A stretch of 64,000 nt of DNA from Mastacembelus armatus. Its lineage: Eukaryota > Chordata > Actinopteri > Synbranchiformes > Mastacembelidae. The translations under genes and the position numbers were made by a program. Below the pieces are notes generated by a model. That model was not told where the DNA came from, searched no databases, and saw only the letters and a program-made list of their open reading frames with translations. Of the stretch, positions 44,661 through 55,496 are shown piece by piece. Each line of letters starts with the position of its first letter. Position 1 is the stretch's first letter. The stretch covers positions 26,692,637 through 26,756,636 of the forward strand of contig NC_046653.1 in NCBI RefSeq assembly GCF_900324485.2, read 5' to 3'.

Positions 44661-45587
44661 TTAGTTTGTTTTACCCTGACAGAACAACTTCTTGACGTGT
44701 TTATAAATTTCTTTCATTTTTAGTCCATATATAATTGGATTAAATAGAGGATTATACAAAACTAACTGTAAAGTCATTACTAAACGTGCTGTTTTAGGGA
44801 AATCAGTTTCCAGTCGAACAGTAATAACATCATATGTTATCAAAAAGAAATAGTTGAATAAAACCATCAGGTGAGGTAAACAGGTCTGTGCAGCTTTTCT
44901 CCTGACTTCTCCAGAGCTGTGATAACATATTATAAGTATCCTGGTGTATGTGAAAAGTATGAAGAGCACAGGAAGAACCACAACATTTACGAAAACAAAG
45001 ACACCATATACAGTTACAGCTCTGGAACTCACACAAAAAAGTTTGTATATTGAGTTATTGCAATAAATGACTTTCAGAGTAAAACTACAGAGTTTTTGAT
45101 CAGCAGTCAGTGTTGCTAGACCCACAAACTCACATGCAGGCACAAGCCAAGATAAAGCCAGAAAGACACTGACTCTTCTTATTGTCATGATAGTTGGATA
45201 CTGCAGAGGTTTACATATAGACACATACCTGTCATAGGACATGGCTGCCAACAGTAAAAACTCAGAACCACCTAAATTATAAAACATATAAAACTGAACC
45301 ACACAGGCCTGATAAGATATGATCTGTTGTTCAGATAAAAAGTCAATCAGTAGCTTTGGGTAGATATTAGTGCTGAAAAGAACAGAGTTCAGTAACAAAG
45401 CTGCAATGAAAATGTACATAGGCTCATGGAGGTCTCTGTGTTTCCAGATCAGGTACACAATAGTAGAATTACTGCAGATTATTAGAATATAAACTATTAA
45501 AACAACCATAAAATAAAGGTATCTGTATTTGTGAACCTCCACATGCCCACCAAATGTTATATATGTTACATTTAAATCTTCCTCCAT
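44661..45587 (-). CDS. Olfactory receptor OR7
   Basis: Intact 308-residue receptor, counterpart of OR5 in the second block. Conserved MEEDLN start; NVT, LHEPMY, MSYDRYVSIC, KAAQTCLPHL and NPLFNPIIY present. It has diverged most in TM3 and ICL2-TM4: ACVVQFYMFYNLGGSEF and MTIRRVSVFLALS, then CEFVGLATLTADQ (the others have TANQ or SANQ). TM5 is CVSSRAVTVYGVFVFVN, as in OR5 and OR6. Ends FCQGKTN. Confidence 0.94.
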   Translation of the reverse strand: MEEDLNVTYITFGGHVEVHKYRYLYFMVVLIVYILIICSNSTIVYLIWKHRDLHEPMYIFIAALLLNSVLFSTNIYPKLLIDFLSEQQIISYQACVVQFYMFYNLGGSEFLLLAAMSYDRYVSICKPLQYPTIMTIRRVSVFLALSWLVPACEFVGLATLTADQKLCSFTLKVIYCNNSIYKLFCVSSRAVTVYGVFVFVNVVVLPVLFILFTYTRILIICYHSSGEVRRKAAQTCLPHLMVLFNYFFLITYDVITVRLETDFPKTARLVMTLQLVLYNPLFNPIIYGLKMKEIYKHVKKLFCQGKTN

Positions 45588-45710
45588 TGGGAAAGTCAAT
45601 CACAAAATACTGATTTATGAGAATATGTAATTAAAAAGTGAGGTGTTAAACATCTGAAGATTGTACAAATGTGTCTCCTGCATTAGACTCTCTTAGTCAC
45701 TCACAGTTAC

Positions 45711-45872
45711 CTGATCTTCAAACTCACTGAGTGCTCATGTCCAAAGCTCAGAGAGAGGACTGCTAGACCCTGTGAAATATTTTTATTAGACTGATTTATT
45801 CTCAATGGATCTCATTAAACTTTCCGCCCAGACTGACTAACATGTAAACAACTTCATCAAACTCTGGTCCCT
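45711..45872 (-). promoter_or_regulatory. OR7 promoter and non-coding exon 1 module
   Basis: Donor CAG|GTAACTG at 45711/45710; TATA-like ATAAAAATATTT near 45776-45787; upstream part slightly diverged ('ctcaatggatctc' region). Confidence 0.55.
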
Positions 45873-45904
45873 GAAACCAAGATTAGATTAGATCTGTTTT
45901 AGTG

Positions 45905-48005
45905 ACGCTTGGGACCTGAAGCCGATTCACTTGTGGTCACTGCGCCACAGTGCAGTGGTATTACTCGCGCATTGCCCATGCATGAGGTGCACAGCCTCGG
46001 TTGCCTGCTCTGCCAGTGCTGGGGTCAGGGTATTTGGCTTGTGGACGGGCTGCTCCCTGGAGCCTACTTCTCCTCTCAACCCACAGCTCGCTTTAGATGG
46101 TACTGGGCTCCACTGGACCTATCTGTGTCTTCTGTAAGAATATTAATCTCAGTGCACAGTATCCTACTGCAGTGGTGGGTGAAACTCAATAGAAATGGAT
46201 TGATATCGTTTGATTTTGTACAGACTGCTGGTATTTATTCTTTTATTTATTGGAAACATTGAACTGGGCCAGACTCAAACACTTTTATGTCACTTTTTGT
46301 AATTTTTTAAAGTTATTATAAGACTGTATTGATAAAATTGGTAGTGGTGTTGCTGTCTATGTTGATTATATATTCCAAACCTATATTCCAAACAGTAATA
46401 CAAATACCTATCTCTCTCAACTCTAGTCTAATTAAAGCAGTCAGGACAAAAGAGCTAGTTGTCGTTGGTAATTTTAATTTGGACTTGAACGACAACTCAT
46501 CCAAATCACTGAAAGCACTGGCAACAAAGCTCGGTCTTAGTTAATCAAAGATCCCACTGGAACTGTAAAAACAGACAGTTCAGTTATTGACCTAATTTTT
46601 ATAAATCACTGTTCTAAATTTGCACTCTCTGGAGTAATAAATGCTGCAATCTCTGATCACTCTGTTATTTACACCATTAGAAAAAAATGCAAATTTGCTA
46701 GACACCATGCATGTCTTCAGACTATTACAAAAATATCAAATTCAAAGCTATTCCAGTTCAATGCTGAAATTAGTAACATTGACTGGAGTAATGAATTGTC
46801 CTTAGTGAATCCTGAACAACTTTTAGTACATTTTCGTACAAAAGTAGGTACAGTCTGTAAAAAATTCAGTTCCGTCCAAAAAACAAGAGGACGGCACAGC
46901 AAACTACCTTGGATCAAGAGAATACTGCCTCCCTTACATTGTACAGAATCTCAAAGATCCAGGAGAGAATATCACAGTTTATGCGGATTAGAATGTTCCT
47001 GTCACAGGAGCTGTATTCACTGACTTTCAGAAAACATTTGATACAGTGAACCATCAGATCTTGTTAAAGAAATGTATCATTTCATTTTTCCTCATCTGTC
47101 ATACAACTGCTCTTGTCATATCTGTCTAATAGGTCACAGGTTGTTAAAGTTGGTCACACTAAATCTCAGCCCTTAGACTGCAAAATGGGTGTGCCACAAG
47201 GCAGTATTCTAGGCCCGCTACTTTTTCTCCTCAGTATTAACGATCCTCCTCTGGTGTATAATTATTCTGTTTACCATATGCACATGACACTATAACATAT
47301 TATTCTGATTCAAATCCCAATATTATAAACCCCAAACTGTCATCTACAGAACTGGTTGAGGGATAATTATTTTACAATCAATGTAAAGAAGACAGAATGT
47401 ATGTATTTTCACTCACCCAGGAAACTTTTATCTATGTCTAGCTCAGTAGTTTTTGCCACTCTCAACTATAACTTATAAATATCTTGGTTTGTTCCTGGAC
47501 TCACATGTGTCCTACAGAGAGTACACTCAAAATTTAACTAAAAACTACAACAAAACTGTATGTCTGTAACTAAATTAGACCTTATCTGTCTCTCGCTTGA
47601 CCTGTCCAGGATGTACCCCTGCCTTCCACCTGAGAGAGAGCTGGGATAGGCTCCAGCAGATCCCCGTGACTCTGATTCAGGAAAAAGCAGGTACAGAAAA
47701 TGGATGGATGGATGTCTCTCTCTATTTGAAACATATTTACATGCAATAATTCTCTCGACCATGACTGACTGGTCCCTCATCACAAAATGACATCATAGAA
47801 CCGGTTGCTAGACTCTACAACAGAGCCCATAAGATCCATTGTAGACTCCCTGCATGGGTCCACCATTGTACAGCACTGTCTCAGGCAAATGCTCTAACTT
47901 TTCAGAATTATGTTAAAAGTCATGCCACTAATATTTATTTTCAGATAAAAAGCAAACTTCTGTTACCAGCTGTAACTGCTCTTATTCTGACAGTAAATAC
48001 AGGAC
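45905..48005 (+). mobile_element. Decayed non-LTR retrotransposon (LINE), copy E2
   Basis: Duplicate of E1 with more of the endonuclease region retained: RTKELVVVGNFNLDLND (46435-46490), then SDHSVIYTI near 46655-46680. RT: NHQILLKKC and MGVPQGSILGPLLF near 47185-47225. Stops and frameshifts throughout. A short repeat with a (GGAT)n tail is inserted at about 47600-47716. Confidence 0.68.
47600..47716 (+). repeat. LINE/SINE tail insertion with (GGAT)n end
   Basis: 'ctgggataggctccagcag...ccccgtgac' followed by 'atggatggatggatg', a common fish retroposon 3' tail. The block E1 copy lacks it (31883: 'ctgtctctctctgcc'), so it arrived after the block duplication. TCTCTC-like sequence on both sides may be the target duplication. 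Confidence 0.7.
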
Positions 48006-48917
48006 ATGACCGGGCCACAGGAACTACTTCCTGTCCCTGCTTTCAAAAACAGTTATTGCCAAAAGTCTGTTTTCTCACATACACTAAAGGCAAGGCAAGG
48101 CAAGTTTATTTATATAGCACAATTCATACACAGAGTAATTCAAAGTGCTTTACAGAAATAAAAGACAAGTTAAAAGTACATAGGCAAGAATCAAAATAAG
48201 ATACACTGAAGTCTGGAATACTATTCCTCATCACATTAGGACAATGACTTCCTCTCCCACAGTTCAAAAAAGCACATAGGCAGTTTCTGCTTGAAAGCTC
48301 CAGCTGTGATCACTGACTGTCTTGGTCCTGAACAGTCCTGTTTGTATGCATGTGTTTTAAGAATGTGTTTTTGCTTGGGTTTCCTGTGTCTCTGTTTGTG
48401 TTTGTGATTTTTTCCTTTCTGTGCCGCAGAACAGGAACCTGCTGTAAACCAGTTTTTACCACAGTAAAGGACCAGAGACAGGCCCAATTAATTGTAACAC
48501 TGCTGCTTTTATTTTTTCCTGTTTCATAAATGAAATGACTACTTGTTAGTGACACTAATAGAATATCAGGCTTCAGGTTGCCAGGGAAAATAAAGATTAG
48601 GTTTGGAGAAAGAAAAGTCATGTTGTGATCGTCTGGCCTTTTTCAGTTCAGGGGTTGCCAGCCAGGCCTCTATCCTGGCATATACGATATTTGGGCGTTT
48701 CTGAACCAGTACAAAAGATGCACACTATGTACACCCCCATTTAATCCTTAAACCAACCCAACACGAAATCACCACCAACCTGTGTTCTCTTTTTATATAT
48801 CTATTTATACACCCACAATGACCAAAAGAAAAATTCATCAAACAAATACTCCACGCAAAACCCAATACAAATGTATATAATATATACACAGGTTTTACCT
48901 CTGCAGCATCCCACATG
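48006..48917. other. Block-2-specific stretch with L2 tail and Tc1 relic
   Basis: About 915 bp missing from block 1, where the flanks meet at 'aaatacagg|ggtgtcc'. It contains an L2-type tail on the minus strand at about 48086-48190 ('ggcaaggcaaggcaagttta') and a Tc1 relic at about 48535-48660 ('ggcttcaggttgccaggg'). No host gene. Confidence 0.55.
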
Positions 48918-49029
48918 GCAGGGGTGTCCAAACTTTTTTCAAAGAGGGCCAGATTTGATAATGTGAAAATCTGGAAGGGCTGGCAGTCCTTTCTGGTATT
49001 TTCAGAACCATAAGTTACACATAAATACA
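48918..49029. mobile_element. Terminal fragment of a hAT-type element (duplicate)
   Basis: Starts CAGGGGTGTCCAAACTTTTT like the 32174 copy; no partner terminus found. Confidence 0.5.
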
Positions 49030-50270
49030 CTGTTCTGTAAGAATTTTATTTTCGATGACAATGTAACTAAACGGAAACCACTCAGGTGTAAACATGACAA
49101 TGAGACATGAGCATATGAACAGAGAATAGTAATGGACTGAGAATAGACCCTTGGGGTACACCCTACATTATATTAGAGAAGGAAGACAAAAAATCATTTA
49201 AGGAAACAAAATTTCTGTTTGATAGGTATGAAGAAAGTCATTTTAGAGCCACTCCTGATATGTCGGCCCAATGTGTCAGTCGATCTACAAGAATTCCAAA
49301 ATCTATTGTGTCAAAGGCTGTACTCAAATCCAGCAGCATCAGAATTGAACAAAGGCCAGAGTCTGCTGTCAATAAGACGTCATTGCAGACACTCAGGAGG
49401 ACTGTCTCTGTGCTGTGAGAAGGACAAAACCAAGATTGAAACTTTTCAAAGGCAGAGTTAAGCCTGATACATACTCCACGAGAAGCGAGAAATTTGTTCA
49501 TTTTCTCGTGACATTTCATACTCCACGAGAAACTCAACTGCCAAACTCCTGGGAGGTCCCTGATACTACAGCTTACATCATGCGTGCTAAGCATTGTGGG
49601 AATCTGACAGAAACTACAACACAACAGATATCGGATATCGCCATGTTTTATGACAGACACGCTCCGCTGTACACAACGTATCCTCTATCCACAAATTATT
49701 AGCCAATTGTGTCTTTATATGCCTTACAAGATGTGTTATAAAGATTTTCACACTTCTTCACCACCTTTGGCAGCTGTTCCTCAAAACTATCCATTGCTAT
49801 GACAACCGCAAGCAGAAAAAGTGAAAAGACAACATTTCCCCATTAACCACGCCCACTTCATATTTCTGAGAAAAAAGTTCTGACCAGATGATGTGTCGAG
49901 AACAAGCTGCGAGAACTCCCAAGCCAGGGCTGAGAGAAAACTTAGGAGCGAGAACAGATTTCTTGCTTCTCACGGAGTATGTAGAGCCCTTTACGTTCCA
50001 GGGCATCAAGCAATTGCTTTCAAACGGTCTTCTCCAAGACCTTGGAAATAAAAGGGAGCTTGGAGATTGGGCGATAGTTATCCAAGATAGAACCATCAGG
50101 CCCTGGTTTCTGAAGAATTGGTTGAACGCAGGCAGTTTTGAAATAGTCAGGCACACAACCATTTAACAATGAACTGTTAAAAACCTACAGTAGGAGGGGA
50201 CCAACACAGTCCTATAACTCAATCAAAAATCTTGTGGGGATAAAATCAAGAGGACTGGACACTACTGGCA
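49030..50270 (-). mobile_element. LINE RT fragment (copy F2) split by a MITE
   Basis: Duplicate of F1: minus-strand FEKFQSWFCPSHSTETVLL and LLDLSTAFDTIDFGIL (49240-49440), then beyond the MITE (49461-49990) the upstream codons FKTACVQPILQKPGPDGSI (50040-50160). Truncated and broken. Confidence 0.68.
49461..49990. mobile_element. PIF-Harbinger MITE, copy 3 (longest)
   Basis: 530 bp with TTA on both sides (49458-49460, 49991-49993) and inverted ends AGCCTGATACATACTCC / AGGGCTCTACATACTCC. The minus strand 49699-49794 keeps a 31-residue MDSFEEQLPKVVKKCENLYN... remnant of a MADF-type protein. An internal palindromic stretch 'ttctcgtgacatttcatactccacgagaa' is present. Confidence 0.78.
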
Positions 50271-50577
50271 TGAGTATGAGTACTCACTACAGGTGAGTAT
50301 AATGTTCTTCAGAACAATTTGCATAATCCACTTTAATGTGAAGGTCATAATAATGGGCTGCTGATTGACAGGTGAACACAAAAAAGAAATGTGGGACTCA
50401 CAACAGGAAAGATGGAATTTGGCAGAAACTGATCAGTCATCACATTATTGAAGCTGACAATGCTCTTTACTGTGTGTAAGGAAACTAAACACATCCTGAC
50501 ATTAAATTATTTCCAGTGATCAGACAAATCACATCTCTGCAATATTCTTTCACAATAAGGTATTAGTGTTGATGAAA

Positions 50578-51504
50578 TTAGTTTGTTTTACCCTGACAGA
50601 ACAACTTCTTGAGGTGTTTATAAATTTCTTTCATTTTTAGTCCATATATAATTGGATTAAATAGAGGATTATACACAACTAACTGTAAAGTCATTACTAA
50701 ACGTGCAGTTTTAGGGAAATCAGTTTCCAGTCGAACAGTAATAACATCATATATTACTAAAAAGAAGTAGTTGAATAAAACCAGCAGGTGAGGTAAACAG
50801 GTCTGTGCAGCTTTTCTCCTGACTTCTCCAGAGCTGTGATAACATATTATAAGTATCCTGGTGTATGTGAAAAGTATGAAGAGCACAGGAAGAACCACAA
50901 CATTTAGGACAACAAAGACACCATATACAGTTACAGCTCTGGAACTCACACAAAAAAGTTTGTATATTGAGTTATTGCAAAAAATGACTTTCACAGTAAA
51001 ACTACAGAGTTTTTGATTAGCGCTCAGTGTTGTTAATCCCACCATCTCACATGCAGGCACAAGCCAAGATAAAGCCAGAAAGACACTCACTGTTCTTTTC
51101 CTCATGATAGTTGTATACTGCAGAGGTTTACATATAGACACATACCTGTCATAGGACATGGCTGCCAACAGTAAAAACTCTGAATCAGTTAAAGTATAAA
51201 ACATATAAAACTGAACCAGACAGGTCTGATAAGATATGATCTGTTGTTCAGATAAAAAGTCAATCAGTAGCTTTGGGTAGATATTAGTGCTGTGAAAAAC
51301 AGAGTTCAGTAACAAAGCTGCAATGAAAATGTACATAGGCTCATGGAGGTCTCTGTGTTTCCAGATCAGGTACACAATAGTAGAATTACTGCAGATTATT
51401 AGAATATAAACTATTAAAACAACCATAAAATAAAGGTATCTGTATTTGTGAACCTCCACATGCCCACCAAATGTTATATATGTTACATTTAAATCTTCCT
51501 CCAT
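50578..51504 (-). CDS. Olfactory receptor OR8
   Basis: Intact 308-residue receptor beginning at MEEDLN. Hallmarks present, but ICL2 has QYTTIM where all the others have QYPTIM. Mosaic pattern: TM3 TDSEF, RKRTVSV and TM6 FFLVIYDV match OR2, whereas TM5 CVSSRAVTVYGVFVVLN and the VKVIF segment match OR9. It also has VFHSTN after TM2 and YQTCLVQ like OR9. Ends FCQGKTN. By position it is the second-block counterpart of OR6, yet parts of its coding sequence resemble OR2 and OR9 more, suggesting gene conversion. Confidence 0.94.
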   Translation of the reverse strand: MEEDLNVTYITFGGHVEVHKYRYLYFMVVLIVYILIICSNSTIVYLIWKHRDLHEPMYIFIAALLLNSVFHSTNIYPKLLIDFLSEQQIISYQTCLVQFYMFYTLTDSEFLLLAAMSYDRYVSICKPLQYTTIMRKRTVSVFLALSWLVPACEMVGLTTLSANQKLCSFTVKVIFCNNSIYKLFCVSSRAVTVYGVFVVLNVVVLPVLFILFTYTRILIICYHSSGEVRRKAAQTCLPHLLVLFNYFFLVIYDVITVRLETDFPKTARLVMTLQLVVYNPLFNPIIYGLKMKEIYKHLKKLFCQGKTN

Positions 51505-51635
51505 TGGGAAAAAGAAATATAAAATATCAATGAGTAGATAGGCAGATTATATAACAGAAATATGTGAATAAAAAGTTCACCTTGAAGACCGTAAACTGTC
51601 TCCTGTATTAAAGTCTTTCACTCATTCACAGTTAC

Positions 51636-51798
51636 CTGATCTTCAAACTCACTGTGTGCTCATGACCAAACCTCAGAGAGAGAACTGTTTGACCCTGTGA
51701 AATATTTTTATCAGACTGATTCATCCTCCATGGATCTCATTAAACTTTCCACCCAGACTGACTAACATGTAAACAACTTCATCAAACTCGGAGGCCTG
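51636..51798 (-). promoter_or_regulatory. OR8 promoter and non-coding exon 1 module
   Basis: Donor CAG|GTAACTG at 51636/51635; TATA-like ATAAAAATATTT near 51700-51712; minor changes only. Confidence 0.56.
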
Positions 51799-51852
51799 AA
51801 TCCAAGTTTGTTGTTACTCCTGTTTTACTGAGAATTAGGACATGCTGGGTCT

Positions 51853-52235
51853 GTGTTTCCAAAGGGCCAAATTATGGACCTGCATCTATCAAACAAGACA
51901 ACTGAGAACAATGTTGAAATGACTGTTACAGGGTTAAAACACATTGTTGTTGGGATAATGGAGTACCTGTTAGTAAGGCTAATCAAATAATAGGCTTCAG
52001 TTTGCCAGGGAAAAAAAAGATTAGGCTTTGGGAAAAGGACAAAAACAGTCATGTGGTCTCATGAGTCCATTTTTTCCCTGACCCCACAGTGATGGAGGAA
52101 TCTGGTTAAGAAAGGATGCCCATGAAGTGACACACCCATCGTGCCTGGTGTCCACTGTAGCAGCCTCTGGATCCTCTGAGGTTGCAGAAACATTCTCAAC
52201 GCATTGGGTCGGATTTGGTGAAATTAGCAAACTAG
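51853..52235 (+). mobile_element. Tc1-like relic (third family), N-terminal to middle part
   Basis: 'aaagggccaaattatggacctgcat' corresponds to the transposase N-terminal region. Then 'ggcttcagtttgccaggg' and 'catgtggtctcatgagtcc' (W-S-H/D-E-S, the first catalytic Asp region) follow, and 'gaagtgacacacccatcgtgcctggtg' gives EV.HPSCLV. Heavily decayed. Similar relics lie at 48535-48660 and 58285-58445. Confidence 0.55.
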
Positions 52236-52657
52236 TCACCATATTATGATGAGAATTTATGATGAGCACAGTTTCTGGAGTCACACTGTTTTACAGTGTC
52301 ACCTCCGTTCTCTCTGACGTTGTTACAATTGAATGTGGATAATCCGCTAACTTTATTTCATGGTATTTTCATATCATCAACAGTGAGTCCCGCCCCATTG
52401 GGTTCTGCATTCAGAGTTTCCGGGTAAGTGAATCACTTCCTATTGCAAACGTGTCATGTTGTGTGTGTTGTATAGTTCATCTACAGATTAGCAACAGACT
52501 AGCTTTAGTCTAACACACCTAAAAACTAACAAAACTCTCTAAACAATTCATTAACCGCTACACTCTGGTACTAGTCAAGTACCTTTCTATTTTGACAGGT
52601 ATTTATTGCTATTTCCTGGCTTAGTGCTCGTTACCCTTAGCTTAGCTAGCTAGTAAC
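52236..52657. other. Probable 5' UTR of L2 copy D
   Basis: Leads into the ORF1-like frame at 52658. No separate gene recognised. The exact 5' end of the LINE is not defined. Confidence 0.4.
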
Positions 52658-52867
52658 ATGGCTGCTCCCTGTCGCTCTCTTTTCTGCTCGGTGTGCCACA
52701 TGTTTAGTTATTCCTCTGCCTCCTTTAGTGATAATGATACCTGTAATAAGTGTAAGGTTCTGGTAGCTTTGGAGGCGAGGATTACTGATTGGGAAGCGCG
52801 GCTCTGCACCTTTGAACAAAAGCCAGCTAGCCTAGCCCCGTGTGAGGGGTCAAAGATAAAAGATTGA
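52658..52867 (+). pseudogene. L2 ORF1 N-terminal fragment (copy D)
   Basis: A 69-codon frame, MAAPCRSLFCSVCHMFSYSS..., with paired cysteines (CSVC, CNKC) and an acidic coiled-coil-like LEARITDWEARLCTFEQ stretch. This is the start of the ORF1 protein typical of fish L2-type LINEs (from memory). It is cut off where unrelated sequence begins near 52870. Confidence 0.55.
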
Positions 52868-52879
52868 ATTATTGTAATC

Positions 52880-53245
52880 ACTGGTGTAGAGACCATGTAT
52901 GGGAAGTGAAATATTACTGAGCATATACTGATGTAAAGGCCATATGGGAACGAGCTGAGCAGCAAGACTTTCAGTTGAGAAGGGCGTAATCAGACTATAT
53001 AAACACGTGTGTTTCCTTGTTTTCAGTTCTGTGGCTGCATGCATTAGAAATAGTGCCACAGAACTCCAGATATATCTGACTGTATTTGCTCATGTAATCT
53101 GTTTTGCTGTGGAAACAATAAAAGTATAGAATCTTCAATAGGCTACTAACTGATCTCTTCAAATAAACCAACTCGGGGGGACACAGGTGTAATTCATGTC
53201 CCAACACCCAATAGCAAGTGTGGAGCCACTGAGCTCAGGCTCAGG
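52880..53245. repeat. Insertion in L2 copy D, possibly an LTR
   Basis: Separates ORF1 from the endonuclease region. It contains a TATA-like 'gactatataaacacg' and a later 'aacaataaaag', and could run from TGTAGAGACC to ATGTCCCAACA. No target duplication was found, so the LTR identity is tentative. Confidence 0.3.
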
Positions 53246-53611
53246 GTCTGATGGCTTATTGAACAGAAAAACAGAACTGTCAAATGTGGATTATTAAATA
53301 TCAGGTCTCTTTCATCTAAATCTCTGTTAGTAAATGATTTGATAACTGATCACCAAATTGACCTACTTTATCTTACTGAAACCTGGTTACAGCAGGATGA
53401 ATATGTCAGTGTGACTGAATCAACCCCCCTCAGTCATAAAAACTGTCATGTTCGTTGAAGCACAGGTCGAGGTGGAGGAGTAGCTGCAATCTTCCACTCA
53501 AACTTATTATTAAACTTTCATCCTCAGAACAGTTATAACTCATTTGAGAGCCTCACTCTTAGTCTCTCACATCCAAACTGGAAAACACAAAAACCAGTTC
53601 TACTTGTCATT

Positions 53612-54499
53612 TTGTATCGTCCACCTGTCCCTTACTCAGAGTTTTTAACTGAATTCCCTGACTTCCTGTCTGATTTAGTGCTTAGATCAGATAAAGTCAT
53701 TATAGTGGGAGATTTTAACATTCATGTAGATGTTGAAAATAACAGCCTCAACATTGCATTTAATTCTATATTAGATTCAATTGGTTTCACTCAAAATGGT
53801 AATAAACCCACCCACTGTTTCAGTCACACCCTTGATCTTGTTCTGACCGATGGCATCGAAATTGAACATCTAATAGTTTTTCCCCCAAATCCTATTTTGT
53901 CAGATCATTCTTTAATAACTTTTAAATTTAAAATGATGGATCATGCAGCGTTTGGAAGAAAATTCCACTACAGTAAATGTTTATCTGACAACGCTGTTAA
54001 TAAATTTAAGAAAATGATTCCATCTTTATTTACATCTATGCCAAGTATAAACATAGTGGAGGGCAGCTGCTTCAATCCCACTCCCTACCAAATTGATCAT
54101 GTTGTTGACAGCGCTGTAACCTCACTGCGTGAAACGCTTGATACTGTGGCCCCTCTGAAAAAGAAGTTAGTGAATCAGAGAAGACTAGCCCCATGGTATA
54201 ATTTATATATTCGTACCTTAAAGCAGGCATCACGAAGGCTGGAAAGGAAGTGGCGTTCCACAAACTTAGAGGAAATTTTTCAAGCCTGGAAAAACAATCT
54301 ACTAACATATAAAAAAGCTCTCCGTAAAGCCAGAACTGCATACTATTCATCACTACCAGAGGAAATTAAGAACAATCCCAGGTTTCTTTTCAGCACTGTA
54401 GCCAGGCTGACAAAAAGTCACAGCTCTGTTGAGCCCAGTGTTCCCTTAGCTCTCAGCAGTGATGAATTTATGAGTTTCTTTACAAATCACAACTATTAG
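53612..54499 (+). CDS. L2 LINE apurinic-type endonuclease block (copy D)
   Basis: 295-codon open stretch. It shows YRPPVPYSEF, the catalytic-region VGDFNIHVDVE and the LSDHSLITF motif of AP-type LINE endonucleases, then a linker with [10 protein letters not shown] and RKWRSTNLEE. Its apparent start is only the first ATG; the protein should begin earlier. It ends because about five bases are missing near 54487 relative to the other copies ('tttacaaatcac'), which shifts the frame before the RT. Confidence 0.8.
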   Translation: MYRPPVPYSEFLTEFPDFLSDLVLRSDKVIIVGDFNIHVDVENNSLNIAFNSILDSIGFTQNGNKPTHCFSHTLDLVLTDGIEIEHLIVFPPNPILSDHSLITFKFKMMDHAAFGRKFHYSKCLSDNAVNKFKKMIPSLFTSMPSINIVEGSCFNPTPYQIDHVVDSAVTSLRETLDTVAPLKKKLVNQRRLAPWYNLYIRTLKQASRRLERKWRSTNLEEIFQAWKNNLLTYKKALRKARTAYYSSLPEEIKNNPRFLFSTVARLTKSHSSVEPSVPLALSSDEFMSFFTNHNY

Positions 54500-54515
54500 A
54501 GATAAAATTCATCAG

Positions 54516-55496
54516 ATGCTTCTTATACCTGCAATAAATGAATCTTCTACTACAGTAGCTCTTGAATCATCTGTAGGACCTCAGTTATGTTTAGACTGCT
54601 TCTCTCCCATAGATCTCTCTGAATTTACATCAGTAGTTGCTTCAGCGAAATCATCAACGTCTCTCTTAGACCCCATCCCGACTAGACTGCTTAAAGACAC
54701 CCTGCCATTAATGAACTCATCTTTATTGGACTTGGTAAATTTATCTCTAGTATCAGGCTACGTACCACAGGCCTTTAAGACTGCAGTAATCAAACCTTTA
54801 CTCAAAAAGCCTAGTCTTGATCCAGGAGTCTTGGCTAATTATAGACCAATATCCAACCTGCCATTTATTTCTAAAATCCTAGAAAAAGCTGTTGCTAAGC
54901 AGCTATCAGACCACTTACACAGGAATGAACTATTTGAAGATTTTCAATCAGGATTTAGAGCACATCATAGTACAGAAACAGCACTGTTAAAAGTTACCAA
55001 CGATCTTCTCTTACCCTCAGATAATGGACTTGTTTCTATACTTGTACTCCTAGACCTTAGTGCTGCATTCGACACCATTGACCACAACATCTTATTACAG
55101 AGACTGGAGCATGTGACTGGTATCAGAGGAACAGCATTAAAATGGTTCCAATCCTATTTATCGGACAGATTCCAGTTTGTTCATGTCCATGATGAAACTT
55201 CCACACGAACAAAAGCTAATTATGGAGTTCCACAAGGTTCTGTGCTAGGACCGATTCTGTTCATCCTGTACATCCTTCCTTTAGGATATGTCATTAGGAA
55301 GCACTCTATTAATTACGACTGCTATGCAGATGACACCCAGCTGTATCTATCTATTAAACCTGTTAACACAAACCAGTTAACCAGACTTCAAGCCTGTCCA
55401 ACTGACATAAAGGCCTGGATGACCAGTAACTTTTTACTTTTAAACTCATTATATTTGGGCCAAAAAATCTCAGAAATAACTTTTCTAAAATTATAG
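54516..55496 (+). CDS. L2 LINE reverse transcriptase block (copy D)
   Basis: 326-codon open RT stretch: [73 protein letters not shown] and the catalytic [10 protein letters not shown]. After FLLLNS a small deletion shifts the frame, and the C-terminal domain is lost. It would copy LINE RNA at a nicked target if intact; it is not expected to be active. Confidence 0.85.
   Translation: MLLIPAINESSTTVALESSVGPQLCLDCFSPIDLSEFTSVVASAKSSTSLLDPIPTRLLKDTLPLMNSSLLDLVNLSLVSGYVPQAFKTAVIKPLLKKPSLDPGVLANYRPISNLPFISKILEKAVAKQLSDHLHRNELFEDFQSGFRAHHSTETALLKVTNDLLLPSDNGLVSILVLLDLSAAFDTIDHNILLQRLEHVTGIRGTALKWFQSYLSDRFQFVHVHDETSTRTKANYGVPQGSVLGPILFILYILPLGYVIRKHSINYDCYADDTQLYLSIKPVNTNQLTRLQACPTDIKAWMTSNFLLLNSLYLGQKISEITFLKL

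Noticed and set aside
49238-49660. 140-codon minus-strand frame as a novel protein
   Set aside because: Its C-terminal part is LINE RT and its N-terminal part runs into the inserted Harbinger MITE; a chance fusion.
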